Shown here: piece by piece, positions 36,107 to 46,373 of the stretch | How positions within the stretch are numbered: position 1 is the first letter of the stretch | How the letters are laid out: every line of letters begins with the position of its first letter | NCBI RefSeq assembly: GCF_007004765.1 | Contig: NZ_VIKR01000001.1 | Span: 434,001-498,000, forward strand | DNA length: 64,000 nucleotides | Direction of reading: 5' to 3' | From: Aliikangiella marina | GTDB lineage: Bacteria; Pseudomonadota; Gammaproteobacteria; Enterobacterales; Kangiellaceae | The notes under the pieces: generated by a model | Told to the model about the DNA's origin: nothing | Database searches by the model: none | What the model saw: only the letters and a program-made list of their open reading frames with translations | Position numbers and translations under genes: made by a program

Positions 36107-38050
36107 ATGACCGACATCTATCCAGTAAAGCCAGCGGTGGCGGAAAAAGCGCATATTACCGAGCCGCAATATTTTGAGATGTACAAGCGATCTGTTGAGG
36201 ACAACGAAGCATTTTGGGCTGAGCAAGGAAAGCGTATTGACTGGATAAAACCTTACAGCAAAATTAAAGACGTCTCCTTTCAAAAAGATGACCTCCATAT
36301 CCGTTGGTATTATGACGGTACCTTAAATGTTTGCGCGAACTGCGTCGATAGGCATCTCCCAGAAAAAGCGAATGATACAGCGATCATTTGGGAAGGTGAT
36401 GATCCCAATGTTTCTCAGCATATTTCCTACCAAGCATTGTTCGACAATGTCTGCCGATTTGCCAATGTTTTAAAAGCCCGCGGTATTCAAAAAGGAGACC
36501 GAGTCACGCTCTATATGCCGATGATTCCTGAAGCCGCTTATGCAATGCTCGCGTGCGCAAGAATCGGCGCAATTCACTCGGTGGTATTCGGCGGATTTTC
36601 TGCTGAAGCGCTCGCGGGAAGAATCATTGACTGTAAAAGTAAATTAGTGATTACGGCTGACTTTAGCAATCGTGGTGGTAAGCAAATTCCTTTAAAGCAA
36701 AATGTCGATGCCGCTTCAGCGATAAAAGGGGTAAGCGACTACCTTGAGTCAGTGTTGGTGATTAAAAACTCCGATACTTCGGTCGCTTGGAATGATGCTC
36801 AAGACTACTGGTACCATGAAATACTGGAAACCGTTGACACAGACTGTCCAGCTGTAGAAATGGACGCTGAAGATCCCTTATTTATCCTTTATACCTCAGG
36901 CTCAACGGGCAAACCGAAAGGCGTTTTGCACACCAGTGGTGGCTATATCGTTTATGCATCAATGACTCATCAATATGTGTTCGATTATCATCCTGGGGAT
37001 ATTTATTGGTGTACCGCAGATGTCGGCTGGGTGACAGGACATAGTTATATTGTTTATGGGCCGCTTGCTAACGGTGCGACTACCTTAATGTTCGAGGGGG
37101 TTCCGAATTACCCTGACCACAGCCGCTTTTGGCAGATCTGTGATAAACACAAAGTACAAACTTGTTATACCGCACCGACAGCAATTAGAGCGCTCATGAG
37201 AGAGGGTGACGAGCCGGTTAAATCTACTTCGCGTGAAACATTGAGTTTGTTGGGCAGTGTCGGCGAGCCAATAAATCCTGAAGCATGGCATTGGTACTAT
37301 GAGGTGGTAGGTGATAGTCATTGCCCCATTGTCGATACTTGGTGGCAAACCGAGACCGGTGGAATATTGATTTCACCATTACCGGGCGCAACGCCACTGA
37401 AGCCCGGCTCTGCAACGAGACCGTTATTTGGGATTCAACTTGCCCTGGTTGACAGCGACGGAAATGAATTGCAAGGAGAAGCTGACGGCAATCTGATTAT
37501 CAAAGATAGCTGGCCTGGGCAAATGAGAACCGTCTATGGCGATCATCAGCGATTTATTGACACTTACTTCAGCGCGTTTGATGGAGTATATACCACCGGC
37601 GATGGTGCACGGCGCGATAAAGATGATTACTATTGGATCACTGGTCGTGTTGATGATGTGTTAAATATTTCGGGTCATCGCATGGGAACTGCTGAGGTTG
37701 AGAGTGCCTTGGTTGCCCATCACGATGTTGCTGAAGCCGCTGTCGTTGGCTACCCTCACGATATAAAAGGGCAAGGTATTTATGTTTTTGTAACCCTAAA
37801 TGTCGGTGTTGAAGCGTCGGATGCGCTAGAAAAGGAGTTAGTTCAGTGGGTGAGAAAGGAAATTGGTCCAATCGCGTCGCCTGACTTAATTCAATGGGCG
37901 CCGGGTCTACCTAAAACACGTTCAGGGAAAATAATGCGACGAATCTTGCGCAAAATCGCTGAAAATGACTTTGAAAACCTCGGTGACACTTCGACCTTAG
38001 CTGAGCCTGCGGTGGTTGATGATTTGATTGCCAACCGTAAGAATCGTTAA
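36107..38050 (+). CDS. acs: Acetyl-CoA synthetase, copy 1
   Basis: The 647-residue AMP-forming enzyme makes acetyl-CoA from acetate, ATP and CoA. Visible are the P-loop-like [19 protein letters not shown], the WWQTETGG motif, [10 protein letters not shown], and the C-terminal [11 protein letters not shown] with catalytic Lys 608, the site of regulatory acetylation in the family. I place the start at ATG 36107 (AAGGA 8 nt upstream); an in-frame ATG at 36065 has no Shine-Dalgarno. It is highly similar to the second copy at 43667. Unlike that copy, it has no regulator gene attached. Confidence 0.96.
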   Translation: MTDIYPVKPAVAEKAHITEPQYFEMYKRSVEDNEAFWAEQGKRIDWIKPYSKIKDVSFQKDDLHIRWYYDGTLNVCANCVDRHLPEKANDTAIIWEGDDPNVSQHISYQALFDNVCRFANVLKARGIQKGDRVTLYMPMIPEAAYAMLACARIGAIHSVVFGGFSAEALAGRIIDCKSKLVITADFSNRGGKQIPLKQNVDAASAIKGVSDYLESVLVIKNSDTSVAWNDAQDYWYHEILETVDTDCPAVEMDAEDPLFILYTSGSTGKPKGVLHTSGGYIVYASMTHQYVFDYHPGDIYWCTADVGWVTGHSYIVYGPLANGATTLMFEGVPNYPDHSRFWQICDKHKVQTCYTAPTAIRALMREGDEPVKSTSRETLSLLGSVGEPINPEAWHWYYEVVGDSHCPIVDTWWQTETGGILISPLPGATPLKPGSATRPLFGIQLALVDSDGNELQGEADGNLIIKDSWPGQMRTVYGDHQRFIDTYFSAFDGVYTTGDGARRDKDDYYWITGRVDDVLNISGHRMGTAEVESALVAHHDVAEAAVVGYPHDIKGQGIYVFVTLNVGVEASDALEKELVQWVRKEIGPIASPDLIQWAPGLPKTRSGKIMRRILRKIAENDFENLGDTSTLAEPAVVDDLIANRKNR

Positions 38051-38059
38051 TCCATCAAT

Positions 38060-38248
38060 GTGGTTGGATTAAATTCGCTGACAAAAATGCCAAATATAGG
38101 GATTAGATCAGGTTTTGCGCACAAAACGGCGGTATTTTGGTCAAAGATATTGGCGTTTTATCCGATAACCTTTATGATCGGCGCAGTTTTTAAGCTCTCC
38201 TTAGTGAATTATCGCGAAAGTAGAGAGCGGTTGAGTAGACTAGAGTAA
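38060..38248 (+). CDS. Small membrane protein before lpxO (62 residues)
   Basis: This short ORF starts at GTG 38060 (or ATG 38087 for a 53-residue form) and ends 4 bp before lpxO. It has a basic N-terminus, one hydrophobic helix (VFWSKILAFYPITFMIGAVF) and a charged Arg/Glu C-terminus (NYRESRERLSRLE). I do not recognise the family. Tight spacing to lpxO and a protein-like composition make it plausible, but no Shine-Dalgarno stands out. Confidence 0.5.
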   Translation: MVGLNSLTKMPNIGIRSGFAHKTAVFWSKILAFYPITFMIGAVFKLSLVNYRESRERLSRLE

Positions 38249-38252
38249 TTCG

Positions 38253-39218
38253 ATGGTAACTTTATTTGCAGTAGTATTTGTCGCATACATGGTATCGATA
38301 ATTTACATCTATAAATTTCGCGGCAATGAGCGATATGCGAGTTTTGGAGAATATATCCGAAAAGGTTGGCCCATTTTTGCGCCTTTTAACTGTTTTTTGT
38401 ATACCCAGACTCGTTCAGAGGGCAGAAAGCCCATCTTGAAAGGCGATTTTTATGATGACTTAAAAGTCATTCGTGATAATTGGGAAACGATTCGCGATGA
38501 GGCTAAAGCGCTGAGCGACGATAAAGTTTTCGAAACTGCCCATGACCCTGATGCTGCTGCTCACTATGACATTGGTTTCAGAACTTTTTACAAAAGAGGT
38601 TGGAGCAAGTTCTATATTAGTTGGTACGGATATACTCATGACTCAGCGAAAAGGTTATGTCCCAAAACGGTAGAAATTCTTAAGGATCTGAAAACAATTA
38701 ATGGGGCAATGTTTTCGTTGCTACCGCCAGGTGGCGAGTTAACTCGACACTTGGATCCTTTTGCTTGCTCTTATCGTTATCACCTTGGGTTAAGCACGCC
38801 GAATTCTGATGACTGCTTTATCGAAGTCGATCAAAACAAGCAAAGTTGGCGCGATGGAGAAGCGTTTATGTTTGATGAAACGTTTATCCACTTTGCTGAG
38901 AATAACTCTGATCAAGATCGCTTAATTTTAATGTGTGATGTTGAACGCCCAATGGGAATACTCGGCCGGCTATTTAATGGACTTTACAAGTTTTCTATGC
39001 GTTGGATGGTCGTTCCTAATACCGAAGAAGATAGACAAGGTGGCGGCAATCGGATTTTTATTAAGCTCAATAACTTTTTTGCCTATTCAAAAGCGCTTAA
39101 AAAGAAGAATCGAAAGTTATATAAAGTCGTTAAATTTGTTTTTAATAGTCTCTTGGTTGCGGCTTTAATCGGATTGATTTACCTGCCTTACTATCTGATT
39201 ACCACGGCATTTGCATAA
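38253..39218 (+). CDS. lpxO: LpxO-type Fe/2OG-dependent lipid A hydroxylase
   Basis: The 321-residue protein has an N-terminal membrane helix (residues 2-22), a cytoplasmic aspartyl/asparaginyl beta-hydroxylase-like domain and a C-terminal membrane helix (about 298-318). Iron ligands are visible in LTRHLDPFACSYRYHLGL (HxD) and in DETFIHFAEN (His). Membrane anchoring at both ends and the spacing fit LpxO, which adds a 2-hydroxyl to the secondary acyl chain of lipid A using oxygen and 2-oxoglutarate. A general beta-hydroxylase remains possible. It follows the small membrane protein by 4 bp. Confidence 0.82.
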   Translation: MVTLFAVVFVAYMVSIIYIYKFRGNERYASFGEYIRKGWPIFAPFNCFLYTQTRSEGRKPILKGDFYDDLKVIRDNWETIRDEAKALSDDKVFETAHDPDAAAHYDIGFRTFYKRGWSKFYISWYGYTHDSAKRLCPKTVEILKDLKTINGAMFSLLPPGGELTRHLDPFACSYRYHLGLSTPNSDDCFIEVDQNKQSWRDGEAFMFDETFIHFAENNSDQDRLILMCDVERPMGILGRLFNGLYKFSMRWMVVPNTEEDRQGGGNRIFIKLNNFFAYSKALKKKNRKLYKVVKFVFNSLLVAALIGLIYLPYYLITTAFA

Positions 39219-39240
39219 CCAGAAAGTTTGCTGTTTGCTT

Positions 39241-39269
39241 GAGAGATAGCGTTTCTTTGTCTATCTCTC
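39241..39269. terminator. Inverted repeat between convergent genes
   Basis: GAGAGATAG (39241-39249) and CTATCTCTC (39261-39269) form a perfect 9-bp stem between the convergent lpxO and exonuclease genes. There is no T tract, so termination strength is uncertain. Confidence 0.45.
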
Positions 39270-39308
39270 AGCACTTCGCGCTTACTAATGATTCCTGACA
39301 GAGATTTA

Positions 39309-40034
39309 TCAGTCTTTACAATACTTGAGATTCAAGTCGGCGAGCTTAGCGGACTCTTTTGATAGTCCGAGATCAGCCAATAAAGCAAATAGCAGTTCGG
39401 CGGTGGCGAGGGCATCTTCTAAGGCGTTGTGCGCCGTATAATTTGGTAATCCATACTCCTTACGTAGATTGAATAAACGTAGCGAGCCGGCGGTAATTAA
39501 TTCGTTTCTCCGAGTCTTTATTTTATGCGCAATTTCTAAGGTGTCTAGAAAGTGCAAGGGAAGTGGGGAACCAATAATCCTTTTTGCCAATTGTTGAATA
39601 AATGATCGTTCAATTTTTTGATAATGGGCGAGGATCACCGCCCCATAGGTTTTTTCTAAAAAAAGTTCGAGAGCCCGTTTTGCTGGAACACCAGTATTGA
39701 CTTGGTCATCGGTTAGTCCATGAATTGTCACATTATCGCTCTGTAAAGATTGATCGGGTTTCACGACAATATGAAAACAGTCGGCCAATTTAATCTTGAA
39801 GTCGACGATGGGACAAAATCCCATACTAATTATTTTGTCATGTTTACTATCGAGGCCAGTCGTTTCAAAGTCCACTGCAACGATTTTAGTTGATACTAAG
39901 TTTTGCGTACGACCGATTTTTGACGCTGCTAAATAGCTTTCGACGACTCGCGGATCGAGCAAGCATTTCTCTCGATCAAAGTTGAATCTTTGCGAGGATA
40001 AACCAAACCAGTTGTGATGGTTAAACCAACTCAT
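39309..40034 (-). CDS. DnaQ-like 3'-5' exonuclease
   Basis: The 241-residue DEDDh exonuclease has ExoI VAVDFETTGLD (near 55), the ExoII region (DQVNTGVPAKRALELFLE) and ExoIII HNALEDALATAELLFALL (near 208-225). This is the Pol III epsilon-like family. It starts 2 bp after the stop of the cNMP/CBS/DUF294 gene, so the two are translationally coupled. This pair is often found near acs/actP genes in marine gammaproteobacteria, which suggests a link with acetate signalling; the nuclease substrate is unknown. Confidence 0.88.
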   Translation of the reverse strand: MSWFNHHNWFGLSSQRFNFDREKCLLDPRVVESYLAASKIGRTQNLVSTKIVAVDFETTGLDSKHDKIISMGFCPIVDFKIKLADCFHIVVKPDQSLQSDNVTIHGLTDDQVNTGVPAKRALELFLEKTYGAVILAHYQKIERSFIQQLAKRIIGSPLPLHFLDTLEIAHKIKTRRNELITAGSLRLFNLRKEYGLPNYTAHNALEDALATAELLFALLADLGLSKESAKLADLNLKYCKD

Positions 40035-40036
40035 TA

Positions 40037-41893
40037 TTAGTTGAGCCGTCCAGTTTGATAGCGAGTGCTCATCGCACTTTGGTAAGTCCGCACCGTTTCA
40101 AAAGTATCTTTGAGATGGCGTTTTTCTAGCGACGATAGCGTTTCCGGTGCCAGGTAATTATCTGCATCGATACCTTGGCTAATTTGCTTCGCTTGATGTT
40201 GCACTCTGATATTACTTAAAAAGACAAAAGCATCTTTTAGATCGTGTAGCCCGGGTTGACTCAGTGCGCCTGATTCGCATGCTGCCTCCAGTCGATCGAT
40301 AGTATTAATGGGATAGCATCCACAAGCGAGTGCGTATACTCTCGCCAGATCCGTAATGGGGACTACGCCGCGCTTTTTCATGTTGAGTGCTTTTTTCTCG
40401 CTACCATGGTCTTCTAAAACAAACGAACGAAAAAGGCCAAGCGGTGGCGTATGATGTAATGCATTGGCAGCCATATAATTGAGGAACATAGGTTGAGTTT
40501 TAACCAGCTTATTAACGTACTCTTGAAGTTGGGTCAACAATGATTGTGTTCCATGAATCGAGCGGAGATCAAAAAATATGCTGGCGTACATTAGTGCTTT
40601 TGGTTCGGGCTTTAAAATCCAACTGTCGAAATAGGTTTTCCAAACATCCAGCGGCTGTCGCCACTTCGGATTAATCGCCATAACGTCACCCGGGCAATAT
40701 ACATAACCGCAAGCATTGAGACCATCACAAACGAATTGACAGAGTGACTGAAAGTAATCGTCATGCAAGTCGGCATCATAATCGTCAGCAAGTAACAGCA
40801 TATTGTCTTGGTCACTTTTAGCGGTTTGGTCATTACGCGCAAGAGATCCTGCGATCACCCAAGCGTACTCAACCGGTGGCTCACCAAGTTGTTCTTCGGC
40901 CATTTTTAACAGTTGCCGATTAATCGCACGTCCGATCGAACTGATCGTATAACTTATATCACTCGCATCCAATCCTTGTTCAACCATTTGAGTGAGTGTC
41001 ACTGGTATTTGATCGGAAGCTTTAACTAGTCCTTCAATCGTATTGGTATTAAAAATTTTATTGATTAAATAAATCGGATTATTACTTTGCCGATGGATTA
41101 GATCGGTCGCGGTTAAAACACCGATATATTTTTTATTCGACAAAACTGGTAAGTGTCGAACATTAAAGCGAGCCATTTTCATTAACGCTTCCGATGCGGT
41201 GGAATCAGCGTTTATGGTTAAAAGGCCTTCGCTCATAATTAAGCCGACTGGACTTTCATGTGAAAGTCCCTCGGCAACCACTTTGGTACAAAAGGCTCGA
41301 TCAGTGACAATACCTTTGACATCATCATTGTTAGTAATGAGTAATGAAGTACAACCCGTTTGTCGCATAATTTGTGCGCATTTACCAACAGTGGTTTTAT
41401 GATCGATGTATTGAATATTGTCCTGTAATAATGACTTAACTGGTGTGTAGTTAAGCTGGCTGCCTTTGGCATTCAGTTGGAAATTATCGGTGGTATTTTT
41501 GATTGTCGAACGATCGAAATAATATTTAAAGTAAGGTTCGGTTTCAAACAACTCAAAAAATATGCTGGCCGGAATTAAATAGAGTAAAGTATCCTCTAGT
41601 GCCTTAACTTGTCGCTTTACTTCCCCCTTGCGCTGCAACGATGCTTGCCCGAAAAAATCCGTTTCTGAAAATTGCGCGACAATTTGACCATTTTGTTCTT
41701 GTCGCTCAACCGCACCCGAGCGAATTAAATACAGATATTCATTGGTATCACCTGGATTTAATATGCTTGTACCTCGTTTAGCATACTGGATCTCAATAGT
41801 ACTAATGAGCGCTTTTCGCTGTTGCTCAGAAAGTTTAGCGATTGGCTCACACTGTGATACATACTGAAATATTTCGAGAGTTTCAATTTCCAT
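40037..41893 (-). CDS. cNMP-binding/CBS/DUF294 nucleotidyltransferase-like protein
   Basis: The 618-residue protein has four parts: a cyclic-nucleotide-binding domain (about 10-130), a CBS pair (about 150-275; SLLITNNDDVKGIVTDRAF and HLPVLSNKKYIGVLT), a DUF294 nucleotidyltransferase-like domain with GSLARNDQTAKSDQDN (near 350) and a C-terminal DUF294_C helical domain (about 470-610). The GS...DxD pattern resembles GlnD-type transferases, so it may modify a partner protein or be a pseudo-transferase. It likely senses a nucleotide. It forms an operon with the exonuclease and lies between the two acs genes. Confidence 0.9.
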   Translation of the reverse strand: MEIETLEIFQYVSQCEPIAKLSEQQRKALISTIEIQYAKRGTSILNPGDTNEYLYLIRSGAVERQEQNGQIVAQFSETDFFGQASLQRKGEVKRQVKALEDTLLYLIPASIFFELFETEPYFKYYFDRSTIKNTTDNFQLNAKGSQLNYTPVKSLLQDNIQYIDHKTTVGKCAQIMRQTGCTSLLITNNDDVKGIVTDRAFCTKVVAEGLSHESPVGLIMSEGLLTINADSTASEALMKMARFNVRHLPVLSNKKYIGVLTATDLIHRQSNNPIYLINKIFNTNTIEGLVKASDQIPVTLTQMVEQGLDASDISYTISSIGRAINRQLLKMAEEQLGEPPVEYAWVIAGSLARNDQTAKSDQDNMLLLADDYDADLHDDYFQSLCQFVCDGLNACGYVYCPGDVMAINPKWRQPLDVWKTYFDSWILKPEPKALMYASIFFDLRSIHGTQSLLTQLQEYVNKLVKTQPMFLNYMAANALHHTPPLGLFRSFVLEDHGSEKKALNMKKRGVVPITDLARVYALACGCYPINTIDRLEAACESGALSQPGLHDLKDAFVFLSNIRVQHQAKQISQGIDADNYLAPETLSSLEKRHLKDTFETVRTYQSAMSTRYQTGRLN

Positions 41894-42080
41894 ATTAAGT
41901 TATCAATCATATTAAATTATCAAGCGTACTAGTTGGCTTCGAATAAAAACGGTTGATAAGGTTTATTAACAAGGTTCAGGCAGCAATATCAGTTACCCGA
42001 ATGATTTTGCTTATCAGTTTACTTGGATAAAGCGACTTCGCCCAGCAACATCGCCTGTTAAAATGATCTTAATCAAAAGA

Positions 42081-42104
42081 AAAAAAGGCTGGGTTACGCC
42101 AGCC
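42081..42104 (-). terminator. Rho-independent terminator after dcaP
   Basis: On the minus strand GGCTGG-CGTAAC-CCAGCC is followed by a T tract (A-run at 42074-42086 on the plus strand). It closes the porin gene. Confidence 0.85.
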
Positions 42105-42159
42105 TCAAAGAGAAGCCTTGGGACCTATTGCTTCTCAAATCTTGCGCTGAGTACTCATT

Positions 42160-43446
42160 TTAAAATCCGTATTTGGCGCTAAAGATATAACGTGTCATAT
42201 CGCCATCTTGGCCACTTTCTAGTTCTCTCGTCGCATCGAGAATGCCAAATCCCAGGGTTAACTTTGCAACTGGACTGTATAGAAAGTTAATCTGATAACT
42301 GTTGACTGACTCAGTAACGCCAGTACCTGTAAGGGCAGTGTCATTATCAATGGTCATTCCTGAAATAATGATATTAGTTCGCCATTGTGAATTCCAATGA
42401 TGTCGAAATGCGACTGCATACAGACTTGAGTCGATCGCATTTAAATTGCCGTTTACGTCTAGTACTGCGCCGTTTGCCGTATTAAGGCCCGCATAGCGGC
42501 CCATACCAGAACCGGTTGCCAAATTGAGTCGAATATCATTTTTGTCGCCGACTTTAAATTTACCTGTGATACTCAAGCCATTAGATGATTCGGTATCATC
42601 AATACTGCCATTTTCATAAGCAAGCGTGCGTATTAATGCTGCTGCACTGAGATGACCCCAATCGGCTTTATGAGTGTATTTAAGGACAAAATCGGGTGTC
42701 CCAGAGTCGTCAGTGACAATTCTAGAGCCTCCGCCAAACGGAGTGACGGTTGATTCAGAGTTTTCGAGTGCAACTTGCCAAGGTCCATTGGTATAGCGAA
42801 CCATTGGCTGTCTCTCGAAAATAATCCCATCGGGCGAAGCTAAGAAGTCAACTGACTCGGGTAGCGCGCCAACGTCTTGGAATGTCGACCAGGTCTGACC
42901 GAATAACCAGTTGTTGTATTTAAAAAACGCATGCCTTACGCGTGGATTATAGGAGTTGCTGACGCGCTCGTTCCCACCAGGAGATAGCAAGAAATCCATT
43001 TCTATAAATGACATTAACTTATCGCCATTTGCCAGTTCGTGATTTGATTTGAAGTTAATTCGAGTCTCTTTGGCAGAAAAATCAAAATGATTACCTTCAC
43101 TCGCACCGCCAACGGGGATAAGCCCCGGAATATAAAAATCTCGGCCGACGTTTCCAGAGGCTAGGTCACCATCACTATAATCACTGATAGAAGCTGTCGC
43201 CTTGATGAAACCGCCAAAAGCGTATGTATGCTTTTCTGAAGCTTTTGTTTGTTTAGTCTTGTTTTCCTTTGAAGCTTCTGACTTCAGGGCGCTGAGCGCT
43301 TTCTCCATCGCAGAAATCCGCGCTTCGAGTGATTCTTGCGCAGAGATAGACAAAGGTGAAACTACAATGAGTCCGCTAATTGCAGCGGTAACAACCTGTT
43401 TTTTGAATGAATCGAGATTGATTTTACTTTTTTTTTGAATTGACAT
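42160..43446 (-). CDS. DcaP-like trimeric outer-membrane porin
   Basis: The 428-residue protein has a long signal peptide (about 1-36, ending SISAQ), a short coiled coil (LEARISAMEKALSALKSEASK, residues about 38-58) and a beta-barrel ending in a C-terminal aromatic (KYGF). The coiled-coil start, YAFGGFIKATASI, FLLSPGGNERVSNSYNPRVRH and WLFGQTWSTFQD fit the DcaP family, trimeric channels for dicarboxylates and other anions. It is divergent from the second acs gene, so it may import acetate or related acids. Confidence 0.87.
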   Translation of the reverse strand: MSIQKKSKINLDSFKKQVVTAAISGLIVVSPLSISAQESLEARISAMEKALSALKSEASKENKTKQTKASEKHTYAFGGFIKATASISDYSDGDLASGNVGRDFYIPGLIPVGGASEGNHFDFSAKETRINFKSNHELANGDKLMSFIEMDFLLSPGGNERVSNSYNPRVRHAFFKYNNWLFGQTWSTFQDVGALPESVDFLASPDGIIFERQPMVRYTNGPWQVALENSESTVTPFGGGSRIVTDDSGTPDFVLKYTHKADWGHLSAAALIRTLAYENGSIDDTESSNGLSITGKFKVGDKNDIRLNLATGSGMGRYAGLNTANGAVLDVNGNLNAIDSSLYAVAFRHHWNSQWRTNIIISGMTIDNDTALTGTGVTESVNSYQINFLYSPVAKLTLGFGILDATRELESGQDGDMTRYIFSAKYGF

Positions 43447-43556
43447 TTTCCCTCACTCGCCAAGATGTGTTTGACTGTAATTTGTGACAATACAAGTGTG
43501 CACTCTGCGTCTGAATTCTTGCTATTAGCCATTAGTCTAATAATTCAGCAAAAGGT

Positions 43557-43574
43557 CTTAGACTAAAGTCTAAG
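43557..43574. promoter_or_regulatory. Palindrome between dcaP and acs copy 2
   Basis: CTTAGACT-AA-AGTCTAAG is a perfect 8-bp inverted repeat, with related half-sites nearby: TTAGTCTAAT at 43532-43541 and TTAGACT near 43606. It lies 93 bp upstream of the acs ATG and 110 bp upstream of the porin ATG. It is a candidate operator for the LuxR-type regulator encoded downstream. Confidence 0.5.
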
Positions 43575-43666
43575 GTGCTACTTCTAGTCAAACATTTAGG
43601 AGTTTTTTAGACTTACATCATCATCTCTAGCTAGGTTAGTTTTAAACGGCCACCGAAGGTAAAGTT

Positions 43667-45616
43667 ATGTCGAAAGTTTATTCCGTTCCAAAGTCTATCG
43701 CTGAATCAGCGCTCTTAAATGAGTCCCAATATTCGAAAATGTATCAACAGTCGATTGATAACAACGAGTCTTTCTGGGCTGAGCAAGCAGCAAGGATTGA
43801 CTGGATAAAACCGTTCAAAACTATTAAGGATGTTAGTTATCAGAAAGATGATTTACATATCCGATGGTATGAAGATGGCACCTTGAATGTTAGCGAAAAC
43901 TGTATCGATCGCCATTTAGCTACGCGAGCCGATCAAGTCGCGATTATTTGGGAGGGTGATGACCCAAGTGTATCGAAAAGTATTACTTATCGAGAACTGC
44001 ACGTTGAAGTCTGTAAATTTGCCAATGTTTTAAAATCGCTGGGGGTTGAAAAAGGCGATCGTGTAACGCTTTACATGCCAATGATTCCCGAAGCGGCTTT
44101 CGCGATGTTAGCGTGTGCGAGAATTGGCGCAGTACATTCAGTTGTATTTGGTGGATTTAGTGCTGATGCATTGGCCGGAAGAATTATTGACTGCGAAAGT
44201 AAGCTGGTCATCACTGCGGATTACAGTCGTCGTGGAGGAAAGCAAATACCACTCAAAAATAATGTCGACGCGGCCGCAGAAAAAGAAGGCGTAAAAGAAT
44301 ACTTACAATCGGTTTTAGTGATTAAAAACACTGGAGATGATGTTGTTTGGAATGAGTCGCTCGATTATTGGTATCACGAATGCATTGCTCAAGTCGAGGA
44401 TGATTGTCCCGCGACAGAAATGGGCGCGGAGGATCCACTATTTATCTTATATACCTCTGGCTCTACCGGAAAACCGAAAGGCGTACTACATACCAGTGGA
44501 GGATATTTAGTTTATGCATCGCTCACCCATCAGTATGTATTTGATTATCATGACGGCGATATTTATTGGTGTACGGCGGATGTTGGTTGGATAACAGGGC
44601 ACAGTTATATTGTATATGGGCCACTGGCGAATGGTGCAACCACGCTGATGTTTGAAGGGGTACCTAACTACCCTGATAGCAGTCGATTTTGGCAAATATG
44701 TGATAAACATCAGGTCAATATCTGCTATACAGCCCCAACGGCTATTCGGGCCCTGATGAGAGAAGGAGACAGTTATGTCAATTCAACTTCTCGTCAATCT
44801 TTGAGGCTGTTAGGCAGTGTTGGCGAACCGATCAACCCAGAGGCATGGCAATGGTATTATGATGTGGTGGGTGAACAGCGCTGCCCGATAGTCGATACAT
44901 GGTGGCAAACAGAAACCGGTGGTATTTTAATTTCTCCGTTGCCCGGTGCGACACCATTAAAGCCTGGCTCAGCAAGTCGTCCACTCTTTGGAATTAAACC
45001 TGCATTAGTCGACGGCGATGGCATGGAACTACCAGGAGCAACCGAAGGCAACCTCGTGATAAGCGACAGCTGGCCCGGACAAATGCGTACGGTTTATGGC
45101 GATCATCAGCGGTTTATTGATACTTATTTTAGTACTTTCGAAGGCCGTTATTTTACAGGTGATGGTGCTCGTCGTGATGAGGATGGTTATTATTGGATAA
45201 CGGGCCGGGTAGACGATGTATTAAATATTTCAGGGCATCGAATGGGCACCGCAGAAATTGAGAGTGCACTTGTCGCACATCAAGAGGTTGCTGAAGCCGC
45301 TGTGGTAGGCTACCCTCATGATATCAAAGGTCAGGGGATATATACTTTTGTCACACTCAATGCCGGTGTAGAAGGTTCGCAGGCTTTAGAAAAAGAGCTC
45401 GTCCAGTGGATTAGGAAAGAAATTGGTCCTGTTGCATCACCAGACTTTATTCAGTTTGCTCCAGGGCTGCCCAAGACTCGCTCAGGAAAAATAATGCGTC
45501 GGATTTTACGCAAAATTGCCGAAGACGACTTTGCAAATTTAGGTGATATTTCTACATTAGCTGAGCCTGCGGTTGTCGATGATTTAATCGAGAATAGAAA
45601 AAATAAAAACGAATGA
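43667..45616 (+). CDS. acs: Acetyl-CoA synthetase, copy 2
   Basis: The 649-residue paralogue of the first acs has the same motifs: [37 protein letters not shown] and [11 protein letters not shown] with Lys 608. The two proteins look roughly 80-85% identical by eye, so the duplication is fairly recent or conserved by selection. It starts at ATG 43667 with AAGG 8 nt upstream. Its TGA overlaps the ATG of a LuxR-type response regulator gene by 4 bp, and its promoter region contains the palindrome cluster shared with dcaP. Confidence 0.96.
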   Translation: MSKVYSVPKSIAESALLNESQYSKMYQQSIDNNESFWAEQAARIDWIKPFKTIKDVSYQKDDLHIRWYEDGTLNVSENCIDRHLATRADQVAIIWEGDDPSVSKSITYRELHVEVCKFANVLKSLGVEKGDRVTLYMPMIPEAAFAMLACARIGAVHSVVFGGFSADALAGRIIDCESKLVITADYSRRGGKQIPLKNNVDAAAEKEGVKEYLQSVLVIKNTGDDVVWNESLDYWYHECIAQVEDDCPATEMGAEDPLFILYTSGSTGKPKGVLHTSGGYLVYASLTHQYVFDYHDGDIYWCTADVGWITGHSYIVYGPLANGATTLMFEGVPNYPDSSRFWQICDKHQVNICYTAPTAIRALMREGDSYVNSTSRQSLRLLGSVGEPINPEAWQWYYDVVGEQRCPIVDTWWQTETGGILISPLPGATPLKPGSASRPLFGIKPALVDGDGMELPGATEGNLVISDSWPGQMRTVYGDHQRFIDTYFSTFEGRYFTGDGARRDEDGYYWITGRVDDVLNISGHRMGTAEIESALVAHQEVAEAAVVGYPHDIKGQGIYTFVTLNAGVEGSQALEKELVQWIRKEIGPVASPDFIQFAPGLPKTRSGKIMRRILRKIAEDDFANLGDISTLAEPAVVDDLIENRKNKNE

Positions 45617-46290
45617 AAAATGAGATTTCGGTTAACAAAATAATTATAGCGGACGACCATCCTCTATTTCGAAATGCACTCGTCCAAGCGCTTAAATCTG
45701 AGATTGAAAGTGCGGCGTTTTTTGAAGCTGCAAGCATCACTGAACTTGAGCAAGTCCTCGCCGATCATAGTGATGTCGATCTGTTATTGATGGACCTTCA
45801 CATGCCTGGGGCAAATGGATTTGTCGGGCTATCGCATGTTGTTCAGCGCTACTCTCAACTACCGGTCGTAATGATTTCCGCCAACGAGGACATCGCGATT
45901 GCTGCCAAAGCTCGCCAATATGGAGCATTGGGATTTGTCCCTAAATCCGCATCGATACCTCATATGATCCAAGCCATTGAATCCGTGTTGATGGGCGATG
46001 AAAGTTTCCCTGATAACGCAGCGAATATTGAACTCAGTGAAGATCAGGAACTCGATGAGCTAGTCAAGAAAGTCGCTGAGCTGACCCCAAAGCAATTAGA
46101 GGTGTTTAACTTACTCTCTGATGGTTTACTTAACAAGCAGGTTGCCTACGAACAAAATGTTACCGAAGCGACCGTTAAAGCGCATGTTACCGCAATCATG
46201 CGTAAGCTAGGCGTTACCAATCGAACCCAAGTCATACTAATTGCCAACAAAATTAAAGTCGACGAGAATTTTGGTTCTCCCGCTTCTTGA
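45613..46290 (+). CDS. LuxR/NarL-family response regulator (CrbR-like)
   Basis: The 225-residue regulator has a receiver domain ([10 protein letters not shown]; phosphoacceptor Asp 61 in [12 protein letters not shown]) and a C-terminal LuxR HTH ([25 protein letters not shown], then [19 protein letters not shown]). It overlaps acs by 4 bp (ATGA). LuxR-type regulators linked to acs are known in Vibrio (CrbR) and Pseudomonas (ErdR), where they activate acs with a CrbS/MxtR-type kinase. The same role is likely here, but the kinase gene is not in the window. Confidence 0.9.
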   Translation: MKNEISVNKIIIADDHPLFRNALVQALKSEIESAAFFEAASITELEQVLADHSDVDLLLMDLHMPGANGFVGLSHVVQRYSQLPVVMISANEDIAIAAKARQYGALGFVPKSASIPHMIQAIESVLMGDESFPDNAANIELSEDQELDELVKKVAELTPKQLEVFNLLSDGLLNKQVAYEQNVTEATVKAHVTAIMRKLGVTNRTQVILIANKIKVDENFGSPAS

Positions 46291-46373
46291 TGTTGATCAA
46301 TCAATTCTCCGATTATTCTATTGCTTCACCCCGCCAAGTTTTATAATGAAAAGGCTATAACTTAGGAGGGCAC

